From the NCBI GenBank assembly GCA_947632485.1, contig CANRPJ010000026.1:1-41718 (forward strand): a DNA stretch of 41,718 bases, in the 5' to 3' direction. The notes under the pieces are model-generated. The model was not told the DNA's origin. It made no database searches and saw only the letters and a program-made list of their open reading frames with translations. This document shows positions 16,787 to 24,776 of this stretch, one piece after another; positions within the stretch are counted from its first letter, which is position 1, and each line of letters opens with the position of its first letter. A program made the position numbers and the translations under genes. This stretch comes from an uncultured Muribaculaceae bacterium. Its GTDB lineage: Bacteria; Bacteroidota; Bacteroidia; Bacteroidales; Muribaculaceae.

Positions 16787-18619
16787 ATGAGCAAAAAATT
16801 AAGAAGTGCTGTAAGCACTGAGGGTCGCCGTATGGCGGGAGCAAGGGCGCTTTGGCAAGCTGCCGGTATGAAGCGTAGCCAGATGGGAAAGCCAATAATA
16901 GCAGTGGTCAACTCATTCACTCAGTTTGTGCCTGGACATACTCATCTCCATGATGCCGGGCAGATTGTGAAGAAGGAGATTGAGAGCATGGGGTGTTATG
17001 CTGCTGAATTCAATACGATAGCTATCGACGATGGAATCGCCATGGGCCATGGTGGAATGCTTTATTCTCTCCCGAGCCGCGATCTGATAGCTGATAGCGT
17101 GGAATATATGGTTGAAGCTCACTGTGCTGATGCCATGGTCTGCATCTCCAACTGCGATAAGGTGACTCCCGGAATGCTGATGGCCGCCATGAGGCTGAAT
17201 ATACCCACTATTTTCGTAAGCGGAGGCCCTATGGAGGCGGGGCGTTTAGGGCAGGATAAAATAGATCTCATAACCGCAATGGTGAAAGGTGCCGATGAGT
17301 CGGTTTCAGAGGAACAACTTGCTGAGTTAGAGGCTAACGCATGTCCCGGTTGCGGAAGTTGTTCAGGTATGTTTACCGCTAATTCCATGAATTCCCTGAC
17401 CGAGGCAATAGGATTATCGCTCCCCGGCAACGGCACTGTGTTGGCTAATCATGTGGAACGCGTGAATCTTTTGAAAAGAGCGGCCCGAAGAATTGTAGAA
17501 ATGGCCGAAGCGTATTATAACAATGACGATGAGAGCGTGCTTCCGCGAAGCATTGCGAGCAGGGAGGCTTTTCTCAATGCTATGGCTCTTGATATTGCCA
17601 TGGGTGGTAGTACCAATACGATTCTTCATCTCCTGGCGGTGGCCCGTGAAGGGGGTGTAGACTTTACTCTTGCCGATATCGACGGCTTGAGCCGCAGGAT
17701 ACCTTGTCTATGTAAACTCGCTCCCAACACACCTGAATTCAGTGTGGAAGACTGCAACCGGGCTGGAGGAATTATGGGAATACTTGGCGAACTGGCGAAA
17801 CACGGACTTCTTTATGAAGACTGTAAGAGAGCAGACGGACTCACCCTGAAGCAGGCAATAGAGCGATACACCATAACAGGATCTACCACCTCGGGGAGAG
17901 CTGTGGCAGTATTTACGGCAGCTCCCTCAGGCGCGCATCTTTCCGGCCTCGGGTCAAATTCCGCCCGTTGGAGGGAACTGGATACTGATCGCCGGCAGGG
18001 TTGTATCCGCAATGTAGAGCATGCGTATTCCGCCGATGGAGGTCTCGCTGTGCTCAGAGGAAATATTGCAGCTGACGGGTGTGTGGTGAAGACTGCCGGA
18101 GTCGATGAAAGTATTCTTAAGTTCAGAGGGCCTGCTAAGGTCTATAATTCTCAGGAAGCGGCAGTTGATGGTATTTTAGGAGGAGAGGTGAAAGCCGGCG
18201 ATGTGGTGGTAATCACTTTCGAGGGTCCGAAGGGAGGGCCCGGTATGCAGGAGATGCTTTATCCTACCAGCTATCTGAAATCGCGTGGACTCGGTAAGGA
18301 GTGCGCTCTGGTCACCGACGGCCGCTTCTCTGGAGGCACTTCCGGATTGTCGATCGGCCACGTTTCACCTGAAGCTGCCGCAGGTGGCGATATCGCTCTG
18401 GTGCGCAATGGTGATATGATTGAAATCGATATTCCTGCCAGGACAATCAATGTTGAGCTGAGCGAGGAGCAACTCGCCGAACGAAGAAGGGAAGAATATG
18501 CGATGGGAAAAGATGCTTTTGCTCCCCGCGGACGCGAGCGGAAAGTGAGCAGAGCGCTAAAGGCCTACGCATCGATGGTTACCTCTGCCGATAAAGGAGG
18601 TGTAAGAGCCGACGACTGA
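16787..18619 (+). CDS. ilvD: Dihydroxy-acid dehydratase IlvD
   Basis: Dehydrates 2,3-dihydroxy-isovalerate and 2,3-dihydroxy-3-methylvalerate to the 2-keto acids, the third step of valine and isoleucine synthesis in the cytoplasm. From the ATG at 16787 the protein has 610 residues, close to the 616 of E. coli IlvD. Iron-sulfur ligands are visible at CISNC (119-123) and CPGCGSC (186-192). The N-terminal segment [12 protein letters not shown] lacks the extra Cys of the [2Fe-2S] plant/actinobacterial type, so it resembles the oxygen-sensitive E. coli-type [4Fe-4S] enzyme. A TTG three codons upstream (16778) is in frame, but the ATG is preferred. First gene of the ilv operon. Confidence 0.96.
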   Translation: MSKKLRSAVSTEGRRMAGARALWQAAGMKRSQMGKPIIAVVNSFTQFVPGHTHLHDAGQIVKKEIESMGCYAAEFNTIAIDDGIAMGHGGMLYSLPSRDLIADSVEYMVEAHCADAMVCISNCDKVTPGMLMAAMRLNIPTIFVSGGPMEAGRLGQDKIDLITAMVKGADESVSEEQLAELEANACPGCGSCSGMFTANSMNSLTEAIGLSLPGNGTVLANHVERVNLLKRAARRIVEMAEAYYNNDDESVLPRSIASREAFLNAMALDIAMGGSTNTILHLLAVAREGGVDFTLADIDGLSRRIPCLCKLAPNTPEFSVEDCNRAGGIMGILGELAKHGLLYEDCKRADGLTLKQAIERYTITGSTTSGRAVAVFTAAPSGAHLSGLGSNSARWRELDTDRRQGCIRNVEHAYSADGGLAVLRGNIAADGCVVKTAGVDESILKFRGPAKVYNSQEAAVDGILGGEVKAGDVVVITFEGPKGGPGMQEMLYPTSYLKSRGLGKECALVTDGRFSGGTSGLSIGHVSPEAAAGGDIALVRNGDMIEIDIPARTINVELSEEQLAERRREEYAMGKDAFAPRGRERKVSRALKAYASMVTSADKGGVRADD

Positions 18620-18647
18620 GGTTTTTGAAATCAAAGATTCTTATAAG

Positions 18648-20348
18648 ATGGAAAAGATAACTGGAGCTGAAGCGCTGATGAAGGCGCTGATAGCGGAAGG
18701 AGTTGATACGATCTTCGGATATCCCGGAGGCACGATCATGCCCGCTTTCGATGCTCTATACGATTATACTGACAGGATAAACCATGTGCTTGTGCGTCAT
18801 GAGCAGGGCGCTGTGCATGCGGCGCAGGGCTATGCCCGCACGTCAGGACGCACCGGAGTCTGCCTGGTCACGAGCGGTCCGGGAGCTACTAACACTATTA
18901 CCGGTATAGCTGATGCGATGATGGATAGTACTCCGCTTGTAGTAATTGCCGGACAGGTCGCTATCGGAATGCTTGGAACCGACGCATTTCAGGAGGTGGA
19001 TCTCGTAGGTATTACGCAGCCGATCACAAAATGGAGTTATCAGATTCGAAGGGCTGAAGATGTGGCATGGGCTGTGTCGCGTGCTTTCTATATAGCTCGA
19101 AGCGGCAGGCCGGGTCCCGTGGTACTCGATTTTGCGAAAAATGCTCAGAATGAGCTTACTGAGTTCGCGCCTGAGCAGATAGATTTCGTAAGAAGCTATC
19201 TCGCTTTCCCTGAGCCGGATCCTGGAAAGTTAAAGGAGGCTGCCGAAATCATAAATGGAGCGGAGAAGCCGCTGATGCTTGTAGGTCAGGGTGTAGAGCT
19301 TGGAGGCGCGCGCGAGGAGCTGATCAGTCTTGTTGAGAAAGCTGATATACCTATGGGCAGCACTCTGTTGGGGCTTTCCTCTGTGCCGTCTTCCCATAGG
19401 CTCAATATGGGAATGCTCGGAATGCACGGTAATATTGCGCCTAATGTGAAGACTAATGAGTGCGACGTCCTTATTGCCGTTGGAATGCGTTTTGACGACC
19501 GTGTGACTGGCGCGTTGGCCAAATATGCTCCTCAGGCGAAAATCGTGCATCTCGATATTGATTTCTCCGAGTTCAATAAGAATGTGAAGGCTGATCTCTG
19601 TGTGCTCGGCAATTGCAAGGAGACCCTCAGATTAATTGGTGAGCAGGTGAAGCCGGCGCGCCATACGGAGTGGGTCGAGAGCTTCCGCCCCTATGCTGAA
19701 AAGGAGATGGAAGAGGTTATAAAGGAGGAGTTGAATCCCGGCGGAGAAAAGCTGAGAATGGGCGAGGTAGTGCGAGCGGTGAGTGATGCCGCCGGCCCAG
19801 AAGCGGTGCTGGTTACTGATGTAGGTCAGAATCAGATGAGTGCTGCCCGCTATTTCCGTTACGAATATCCCCGGTCAATCGTAACTTCGGGCGGACTCGG
19901 CACAATGGGTTTCGGACTGCCTGCAGCTATTGGCGCTTCTTTTGGCGCTCCCCACAGGCCGGTATGTGTGTTTATGGGTGATGGCGGCTTTCAGATGAAC
20001 ATTCAGGAGCTGGGCACCATCATGGAGCAGAAGGCGCCGGTAAAGATGATTCTTCTCAACAATAATTTTCTCGGCATGGTGCGCCAGTGGCAGGAACTTT
20101 TCTGCAATAAGCGGTATTCTTTCACTCCGATGGTTAATCCCGATTATCTTGAGATTGCAAAGGCTTATGGCATTCCTGCCCGCCGCGTAGCCACCCATTC
20201 GGAGCTTGCAGGAGCGGTGGCGGAGATGATTGCCTGTCAGGGACCGTTCCTGCTGGAGGCCTGTGTGGAGGAAGAGGCACACGTCATGCCTATGACACCT
20301 CCCGGTGGAGCGGTCGATATGATCATGACAAGTAAAGACGACAAGTAA
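18648..20348 (+). CDS. ilvB: Acetolactate synthase large subunit
   Basis: Catalytic subunit of acetohydroxyacid synthase: it condenses pyruvate with pyruvate or 2-ketobutyrate, the committing step for valine, leucine and isoleucine. The 566-residue protein has the three thiamine-pyrophosphate enzyme domains. The N-terminal catalytic Glu is in VRHEQGAVHAAQGYAR, the central FAD-binding domain follows (about 190-330), and the C-terminal diphosphate motif runs from GDGGF to LNNNFLG (about 448-475). It starts 28 bases after ilvD and is followed one base later by the regulatory subunit gene. Confidence 0.97.
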   Translation: MEKITGAEALMKALIAEGVDTIFGYPGGTIMPAFDALYDYTDRINHVLVRHEQGAVHAAQGYARTSGRTGVCLVTSGPGATNTITGIADAMMDSTPLVVIAGQVAIGMLGTDAFQEVDLVGITQPITKWSYQIRRAEDVAWAVSRAFYIARSGRPGPVVLDFAKNAQNELTEFAPEQIDFVRSYLAFPEPDPGKLKEAAEIINGAEKPLMLVGQGVELGGAREELISLVEKADIPMGSTLLGLSSVPSSHRLNMGMLGMHGNIAPNVKTNECDVLIAVGMRFDDRVTGALAKYAPQAKIVHLDIDFSEFNKNVKADLCVLGNCKETLRLIGEQVKPARHTEWVESFRPYAEKEMEEVIKEELNPGGEKLRMGEVVRAVSDAAGPEAVLVTDVGQNQMSAARYFRYEYPRSIVTSGGLGTMGFGLPAAIGASFGAPHRPVCVFMGDGGFQMNIQELGTIMEQKAPVKMILLNNNFLGMVRQWQELFCNKRYSFTPMVNPDYLEIAKAYGIPARRVATHSELAGAVAEMIACQGPFLLEACVEEEAHVMPMTPPGGAVDMIMTSKDDK

Positions 20349-20349
20349 G

Positions 20350-20922
20350 ATGGATTCAGAGAAGAAACTCTATACAGTAATTGTTCATTCCGAGCATCGG
20401 GCCGGACTTCTTAGTATGGTTACGGCAGTTTTTACTCGCCGGATGCTCAGTATCGAGAGTATTAATGCCTCGGCATCATCAATTCCGGGTCTTCACAAAT
20501 ATACGATGACTACTATTACCGACAAGGAGACGATAGAGATAGTCACGGCACAGATCCGGAAGAAGATTGATGTGGTCAATGCGCAATATTTCACTGACGA
20601 TGAGATCTATCAGCTTGAGATTGCGCTATATAAGGTTAAGACGTCGGTTATTGAGTCTACACCTGAGATATCCGGTCTTATCCGAAAGTCAGGAGCAAGG
20701 ATAGTGGAGGTTAATCCCGTGTATTGCATAGTGGAGATGCATGGGAGGAGCGAGGAAATCAGCCTGCTCTATAATGAGCTCCGTCCTTATGAATGTGTGA
20801 TTCAGTTCGTTAGGTCGGGTAGGGTAGCTCTTACCAAAGACAATACTGAGCGCACCTCCGAGTTTCTTGAAAACCACGAGGCTCTAAGGTGCCGGCGCAA
20901 GGCAGAAAGTAATAAGAACTAA
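20350..20922 (+). CDS. ilvN: Acetolactate synthase small (regulatory) subunit
   Basis: A 190-residue regulatory subunit that activates the large subunit and confers valine feedback inhibition in this family. The N-terminal ACT domain (about 7-80) has HRAGLLSMVTAVFTRRMLSI followed by the usual INASASS stretch. The C-terminal half (about 95-175) is the longer regulatory domain of IlvN/IlvH proteins. It begins one base after the ilvB stop, so coupled translation and balanced subunit amounts are likely. Confidence 0.95.
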   Translation: MDSEKKLYTVIVHSEHRAGLLSMVTAVFTRRMLSIESINASASSIPGLHKYTMTTITDKETIEIVTAQIRKKIDVVNAQYFTDDEIYQLEIALYKVKTSVIESTPEISGLIRKSGARIVEVNPVYCIVEMHGRSEEISLLYNELRPYECVIQFVRSGRVALTKDNTERTSEFLENHEALRCRRKAESNKN

Positions 20923-20944
20923 AGACAACAAAACAATTAAAGAT

Positions 20945-21988
20945 ATGGCAAAAATGAATTTCGGCGGTACGGAAGAGACCGTGATCGTACGTGAGGAGTT
21001 CCCTCTTGAGAAGGCTAAGGAGGTACTGAAAGACGAGACCATTGCCGTGATAGGTTATGGAGTGCAAGGTCCAGGACAAGGCCTCAATCTGCGTGACAAC
21101 GGCTTCAATGTAATAGTTGGTCAGCGTCCGGGTAAGACTTATGATAAGGCTGTGGCCGACGGGTGGGTGCCCGGTGAGACGCTTTTTGGAATTGAAGAAG
21201 CAGCTGAGAAGGGCACTATTATTCTCTGCCTTCTTTCTGATGCTGCTGTGATCTCTGTGTGGCCACTGCTTAAAAAGCACCTTACAGCAGGAAAGGCTCT
21301 CTATTTCTCTCATGGTTTTGCCATCACATGGAGCGACCGCACTGGCTGCGTGCCTCCCAAAGATATCGACGTGATCATGGTAGCTCCCAAAGGCTCAGGA
21401 GCTTCAGTGCGTTCCATGTTTCTTGAAGGACGCGGTATCAACGCCTCGTTCGCAGTAGAGCAGGACGCTACTGGCCGTGCTCTGGAGCGTACGCTGGCTC
21501 TTGGCATCGGCATCGGTTCCGGCTATCTGTTTGAAACTACTTTCCAGCGGGAGGCCGTATCTGACCTCACCGGTGAGCGCGGTTCGCTGATGGGAGCTAT
21601 TCAGGGACTCTTCCTTGCTCAGTATGAGGTGCTCCGCGAGAATGGCCACACCCCTTCAGAGGCATTCAATGAAACAGTTGAGGAGCTTACACAGTCGTTA
21701 ATGCCGCTCGTATCGCAGAAAGGTATGGATTGGATGTATGCCAACTGTTCTACTACTGCGCAGCGAGGTGCGCTTGACTGGATGACTCCTTTCCACGATG
21801 CGATTAAGCCTGTGGTAGAGCAACTCTATGCCAGCGTAAAGAGCGGTAAGGAAGCTCAGAAGAGCATTGATAGCAATTCTAAGCCCGACTATCGCGAACA
21901 CCTTAATGAAGAGTTGCGTCAGCTCAGAGAGAGCGAGATGTGGCAGACGGGTGCTACAGTGAGGAAACTGCGCCCTGAGAACAACTGA
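20945..21988 (+). CDS. ilvC: Ketol-acid reductoisomerase
   Basis: Isomerises and reduces 2-acetolactate (or 2-aceto-2-hydroxybutyrate) to the dihydroxy acid, the second step of the pathway. The 347-residue protein has an N-terminal Rossmann domain with GYGVQGPGQ (38-46), where most relatives have GSQGHA/GSQGxA, and a nucleotide loop around QRPGKTYDKA (60-69). The knotted helical domain supplies Mg-binding acids, including the FNETVEELTQ stretch. It starts 22 bases after ilvN and ends the operon. Cofactor preference (NADPH or NADH) cannot be assigned from the loop by eye. Confidence 0.95.
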   Translation: MAKMNFGGTEETVIVREEFPLEKAKEVLKDETIAVIGYGVQGPGQGLNLRDNGFNVIVGQRPGKTYDKAVADGWVPGETLFGIEEAAEKGTIILCLLSDAAVISVWPLLKKHLTAGKALYFSHGFAITWSDRTGCVPPKDIDVIMVAPKGSGASVRSMFLEGRGINASFAVEQDATGRALERTLALGIGIGSGYLFETTFQREAVSDLTGERGSLMGAIQGLFLAQYEVLRENGHTPSEAFNETVEELTQSLMPLVSQKGMDWMYANCSTTAQRGALDWMTPFHDAIKPVVEQLYASVKSGKEAQKSIDSNSKPDYREHLNEELRQLRESEMWQTGATVRKLRPENN

Positions 21989-22012
21989 TCTGCAGTAGCT
22001 AAATAAAAGAAT

Positions 22013-22060
22013 AGGCCGTAGGTGACTTTGTGAATACCTGCGGCTTATCTATTATTGTTT
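22013..22060 (+). terminator. Probable terminator of the ilv operon
   Basis: Stem gccgtaggt / acctgcggc (22015-22023 and 22036-22044), with one G-T pair and a short extension, is followed by a T-rich stretch (ATCTATTATTGTTT). It starts 27 bases after the ilvC stop. Confidence 0.6.
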
Positions 22061-22074
22061 CTTGTTAGAAAATC

Positions 22075-22422
22075 TTATTTTTGAGAAGAATCTATAAGTT
22101 GTTGTACCTCTGTTTGAAGTAACGGTAAATGATTAATTACAATCGCCCAGATAAGATCTTCTCTTAAGCTGTCATAGCCATGTATTAGATAATTACGGGT
22201 ATTGACTATTCTTCTTGCGTCGGTAATTTGAATATCAGGATATATTTTCAATATCCGATTCATAGCCTCTCCAATAATGGCAATCTCCCATTGAACCGCA
22301 CTCCGGAAACATAGATCTTCACAGAAGGCTCTGAAGTCTTTAGGACGAGAAGAGCAAAACAACTCAATATTATTGATTGACTTTAAAATATCAGTTAATA
22401 ACTTTTTTATTTGCTCATCCAT
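22075..22422 (-). CDS. HepT-like toxin (DUF86)
   Basis: A 115-residue helical protein of the HepT/DUF86 family, the toxin half of MNT/HepT modules; relatives are HEPN ribonucleases. The motif R-x4-H-x-Y is intact (R76, H81, Y83 in RNYLIHGY). In studied systems the Tyr is the site AMPylated by the partner. The ATG at 22422 overlaps the end of the MNT gene by eight bases; a longer in-frame extension to 22491 would run through the MNT coding sequence and is not supported. Codon and base composition are clearly more AT-rich than the flanking ilv and tpx genes, a sign of transfer. Confidence 0.88.
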   Translation of the reverse strand: MDEQIKKLLTDILKSINNIELFCSSRPKDFRAFCEDLCFRSAVQWEIAIIGEAMNRILKIYPDIQITDARRIVNTRNYLIHGYDSLREDLIWAIVINHLPLLQTEVQQLIDSSQK

Positions 22423-22714
22423 ATATGAGTCGTTTTGTTGTGTCAAGTTCTTGCTTAAAATAAGAATTCTTGACAGCAGTTTCGTCAACAAGATCTACTT
22501 TTCGACCAAGCAACTGTTGCAGTTCATCAATGAAATCAAAAAAGGTCAGAAACAAGTCATGAATTTGATCATAATGAAAAACAACCGAAAAATCAACGTC
22601 GCTATTATCGTTGAAGTGTGGGGTTAAAATTGAGCCAAAAACCCAAAGTTTGGCAACTTTGTGCTTTTCGCACAAAGCTCTGATTTTATCAAGGTTCAGC
22701 TCAATCAATTGCAT
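22415..22714 (-). CDS. MNT-type nucleotidyltransferase (antitoxin)
   Basis: A 99-residue minimal nucleotidyltransferase, the antitoxin partner of HepT. The active-site signature GS-x10-D-x-D is exact: G27-S28, then D39 and D41, with D74 (KVDLV) as a likely third metal ligand. In characterised pairs it transfers AMP to the HepT tyrosine and neutralises it. It precedes and overlaps the toxin gene by eight bases, as is typical. The pair lies between the ilv terminator and the tRNA-Ala terminator, in an AT-rich patch. No good -7 box was found upstream. Confidence 0.88.
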   Translation of the reverse strand: MQLIELNLDKIRALCEKHKVAKLWVFGSILTPHFNDNSDVDFSVVFHYDQIHDLFLTFFDFIDELQQLLGRKVDLVDETAVKNSYFKQELDTTKRLIYG

Positions 22715-22743
22715 AAAGCAAAGAAGGACTTCTTTAAGATATC

Positions 22744-22777
22744 AAAAAAGCGAACTTTGATTCATTTCAAAGTCCGC
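22744..22777 (-). terminator. Terminator of tRNA-Ala
   Basis: On the minus strand an 11-position stem (22777-22767 with 22760-22750, one mismatch) has a six-base loop and is followed by TTTTTT. It starts ten bases after the tRNA 3' end. Confidence 0.8.
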
Positions 22778-22786
22778 TAATCTTTG

Positions 22787-22860
22787 TGGAGCATACGAGA
22801 CTCGAACTCGTCACCTCTTGACTGCCAGTCAAACGCTCTAGCCAGATGAGCTAATGCCCC
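22787..22860 (-). tRNA. tRNA-Ala (anticodon GGC)
   Basis: On the minus strand the acceptor stem GGGGCAT pairs with ATGCTCC and includes the G3-U70 wobble that identifies alanine tRNAs. The anticodon loop CTGGCAG (22828-22822) carries GGC, and the T-loop is TTCGAGT. The discriminator is A and CCA is not encoded. Confidence 0.97.
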
Positions 22861-22873
22861 CTTTACACTGGTG

Positions 22874-22905
22874 CAAAGGTAGGCATTATTTTTTCATCTG
22901 CCAAA
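22874..22905 (-). promoter_or_regulatory. Promoter of tRNA-Ala
   Basis: TTTG (22905-22902), 20 bases, then TACCTTTG (22881-22874) on the minus strand: a full consensus match, 13 bases before the mature tRNA. Confidence 0.85.
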
Positions 22906-22950
22906 CTTATTCAATACTTTTTTCAAAAACTGATAAGTGTAGCGCCTGGG

Positions 22951-23448
22951 TTACGACAACAGGTCGATTGCCATAGAATAGTTAGGCTCAGTGGTGAGCT
23001 CCTCTACCAGCTCAGTGCCGATTACTTTGCCATCGCGATCAATCACTACAAGAGCGCGGGCATACAGACCCTTAAGCGGAGTATCTGTAAGTTTCACTCC
23101 ATACACATCGCCGAAATCGGAGCGGAAACCGGAACCGGTCATTACATTTTTGATACCATTGGCCACGCAGAATCTTGTAGCGGCAAACGGAAGATCCATC
23201 GAAACGCAAATCACTACCGTATCCTCAAGTTTCGAAGCATCTTCATTGAAACGACGTACTGATGCTGCGCACACTTCTGTGTCGAGGCTCGGGAAGATAT
23301 TGAGCACTACTCTCTTCCCTTTGAAATCAGACAGATGGAAGTCTGAAAGATCTTGTGCTGTAAGGGTGAAATCGGGTGCCGTAGTGCCTACTGCCGGAAG
23401 TTCACCAATCGTATTTGCTGGATTACCTTGAATTTTTGTAGTTGCCAT
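22951..23448 (-). CDS. tpx: Thiol peroxidase Tpx
   Basis: A 165-residue atypical 2-Cys peroxiredoxin that reduces hydrogen peroxide and alkyl hydroperoxides using thioredoxin. The peroxidatic Cys60 is in SLDTEVCAASVRRFN and the resolving Cys94 in TRFCVANG, both in the positions expected for Tpx. A third Cys81 is in VVICVSMD. The conserved PDFTLT segment is at 25-30. Length is normal. The gene is monocistronic and divergent from the Gfo-family gene. An imperfect inverted repeat in the shared upstream region could be an operator. Confidence 0.96.
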   Translation of the reverse strand: MATTKIQGNPANTIGELPAVGTTAPDFTLTAQDLSDFHLSDFKGKRVVLNIFPSLDTEVCAASVRRFNEDASKLEDTVVICVSMDLPFAATRFCVANGIKNVMTGSGFRSDFGDVYGVKLTDTPLKGLYARALVVIDRDGKVIGTELVEELTTEPNYSMAIDLLS

Positions 23449-23478
23449 AATTAGTTTTTAATTAACGTTTTCTATCTC

Positions 23479-23508
23479 TCGAACAATGTCTGAGCCATTA
23501 TGGTTCGA
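23479..23508. promoter_or_regulatory. Imperfect inverted repeat between tpx and the Gfo-family gene
   Basis: TCGAACAAT (23479-23487) and ATGGTTCGA (23500-23508) are complementary in eight of nine positions around a 12-base spacer. It lies about 30 bases upstream of tpx and 19 bases before the -7 box of the divergent gene, a natural place for an operator. It does not match any named redox-regulator box I can recall. Confidence 0.35.
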
Positions 23509-23526
23509 TATATCAATTATTTCAAT

Positions 23527-23534
23527 TATATTTG
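23527..23534 (+). promoter_or_regulatory. -7 box of the Gfo/Idh/MocA gene
   Basis: TATATTTG matches TAnnTTTG and lies 43 bases before the ATG at 23578. The leader contains a small AAGGAA/TTCCTT hairpin. The -33 element is weak. Confidence 0.6.
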
Positions 23535-23577
23535 CAATTAAGGAAAAACCTTCCTTCGGAATGAGAATTGTTCTACT

Positions 23578-24597
23578 ATGAGAAGAATACGATTCGGTGT
23601 AGTCGGCACTAACTTCATATCTGACTGGGTAATAGAATCGGCGAGGAAAGATCCGCGCTACGCGCTTGCGGCCGTCTGCTCACGTTCGAGTGAGCGGGGT
23701 GAGGAGTTTGCAAAGCGTCATACTATTCCAGCTGTGTTCTCTACCATTGAGGAGATGGCCGCGTCAGAAGAGGTTGATGCTGTGTATATCGCGTCGCCTA
23801 ATTACGCTCATGCAAGGCAGAGCATAATCTGTATGAGCAAAGGCAAGCACGTCTTGTGCGAGAAACCTTTGGCTTCCAACTCCCGGGAGGTTAAGGAAAT
23901 GATAACTGCAGCAAGAGAAAACGGGGTTCTTCTTATGGAGGGAATGATGCCAACTCTGACCCCGGCCTTTGCTTCAATAATGAGCAATATGAGCCGTATT
24001 GGGGTGGTAAGAAGATATTTCTCCTCCTTCTGTCAGTATTCTTCGCGTTATGACAGGTTCAAAAACGGCGAACTCGTAAATGCCTTTAATCTGGAGCTTT
24101 CTAATAGCGCGGTTATGGATATTGGAGTCTACACTATTTATCCTATGGTAGTCTTGTTCGGGCGCCCGCATCAGGTGATTGCTGCCGGACTTAAGTTGCA
24201 TTCCGGAGCCGACGGACAGGGCACCGTCATTTTCCGCTACGAAGGGTTCGAAGCAGTTGTGATGTATTCCAAGATTGCTGACTCTCAACTGCCTTCGGAG
24301 ATTGAAGGTGAAGGAGGGCTTATCTCCATCAGAACTATTCCTACAATCCGGAAGGTTGAGCTATCGTTGCGTTCAGGCGGAGGTCCGGGAGGTAAAGGAG
24401 TGGTGAGGGAGAATGAGGACCTGACTCCGCTTCAGCCATACGATGGTTACTATTATGAAATCAGGCATTTTCTCGATCTAATAGAGGAAGGCAGACTGGA
24501 GTCGCCTGTTAATTCGCTTGAGAACTCGCTAATCACCATTGAGCTGCTTGACGAAATCCGACGCCAGATTGGAGTAAGTTTTCCTGCTGACCTTTGA
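23578..24597 (+). CDS. Gfo/Idh/MocA family oxidoreductase
   Basis: A 339-residue NAD(P)-dependent oxidoreductase of the dihydrodiol/glucose-fructose type. The Rossmann start RFGVVGTNFISDW (5-17) has the dinucleotide glycine motif. The family signature EKP (95-97, in CEKPLASN) supplies the catalytic Lys96, and VMDIGVY carries the conserved D-x-G-x-Y. Substrates in this family are mostly sugars, inositols and related polyols; none can be named here. It is a single gene with its own promoter and a terminator region downstream shared with convergent clpB. Confidence 0.93.
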   Translation: MRRIRFGVVGTNFISDWVIESARKDPRYALAAVCSRSSERGEEFAKRHTIPAVFSTIEEMAASEEVDAVYIASPNYAHARQSIICMSKGKHVLCEKPLASNSREVKEMITAARENGVLLMEGMMPTLTPAFASIMSNMSRIGVVRRYFSSFCQYSSRYDRFKNGELVNAFNLELSNSAVMDIGVYTIYPMVVLFGRPHQVIAAGLKLHSGADGQGTVIFRYEGFEAVVMYSKIADSQLPSEIEGEGGLISIRTIPTIRKVELSLRSGGGPGGKGVVRENEDLTPLQPYDGYYYEIRHFLDLIEEGRLESPVNSLENSLITIELLDEIRRQIGVSFPADL

Positions 24598-24613
24598 GTC
24601 GCGTGCCGGTAAA

Positions 24614-24704
24614 GGCCTATTGACAGCCTTGACACGAATTTGGAGTTATTGTGCTGTAAAATAGTGATTTAATATTGTTTTCGTGTCAAGGTCGTCAAGT
24701 GGCC
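24614..24704. repeat. Long imperfect inverted repeat, 25-base arms
   Basis: The arms 24614-24638 and 24680-24704 are complementary at 21 of 25 positions, including 12 uninterrupted bases at the loop end (CCTTGACACGAA and its complement). A 41-base AT-rich loop separates them. It sits right after the Gfo-family stop and before a normal terminator. It could fold as an RNA or be the remnant of a small non-autonomous element; neither is shown. Confidence 0.7.
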
Positions 24705-24718
24705 TGTCTTACGGAGAA

Positions 24719-24766
24719 ACCGGCGACCTTAGCCAGAGCCAAGACCGCCGGTTGCAATCATTTTTT
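24719..24766 (+). terminator. Terminator between the Gfo-family gene and clpB
   Basis: Stem accggcg / cgccggt (24719-24725 and 24746-24752) with a 20-base loop is followed within eight bases by a T run (24761-24766). It would end plus-strand transcription before the convergent clpB gene. Confidence 0.6.
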
Positions 24767-24776
24767 AGAAATGTGA

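Noticed and set aside
22423..22491. Longer N-terminus for the HepT-like protein
   Set aside because: It would read through the MNT gene in another frame; family length and the eight-base overlap fit the ATG at 22422.
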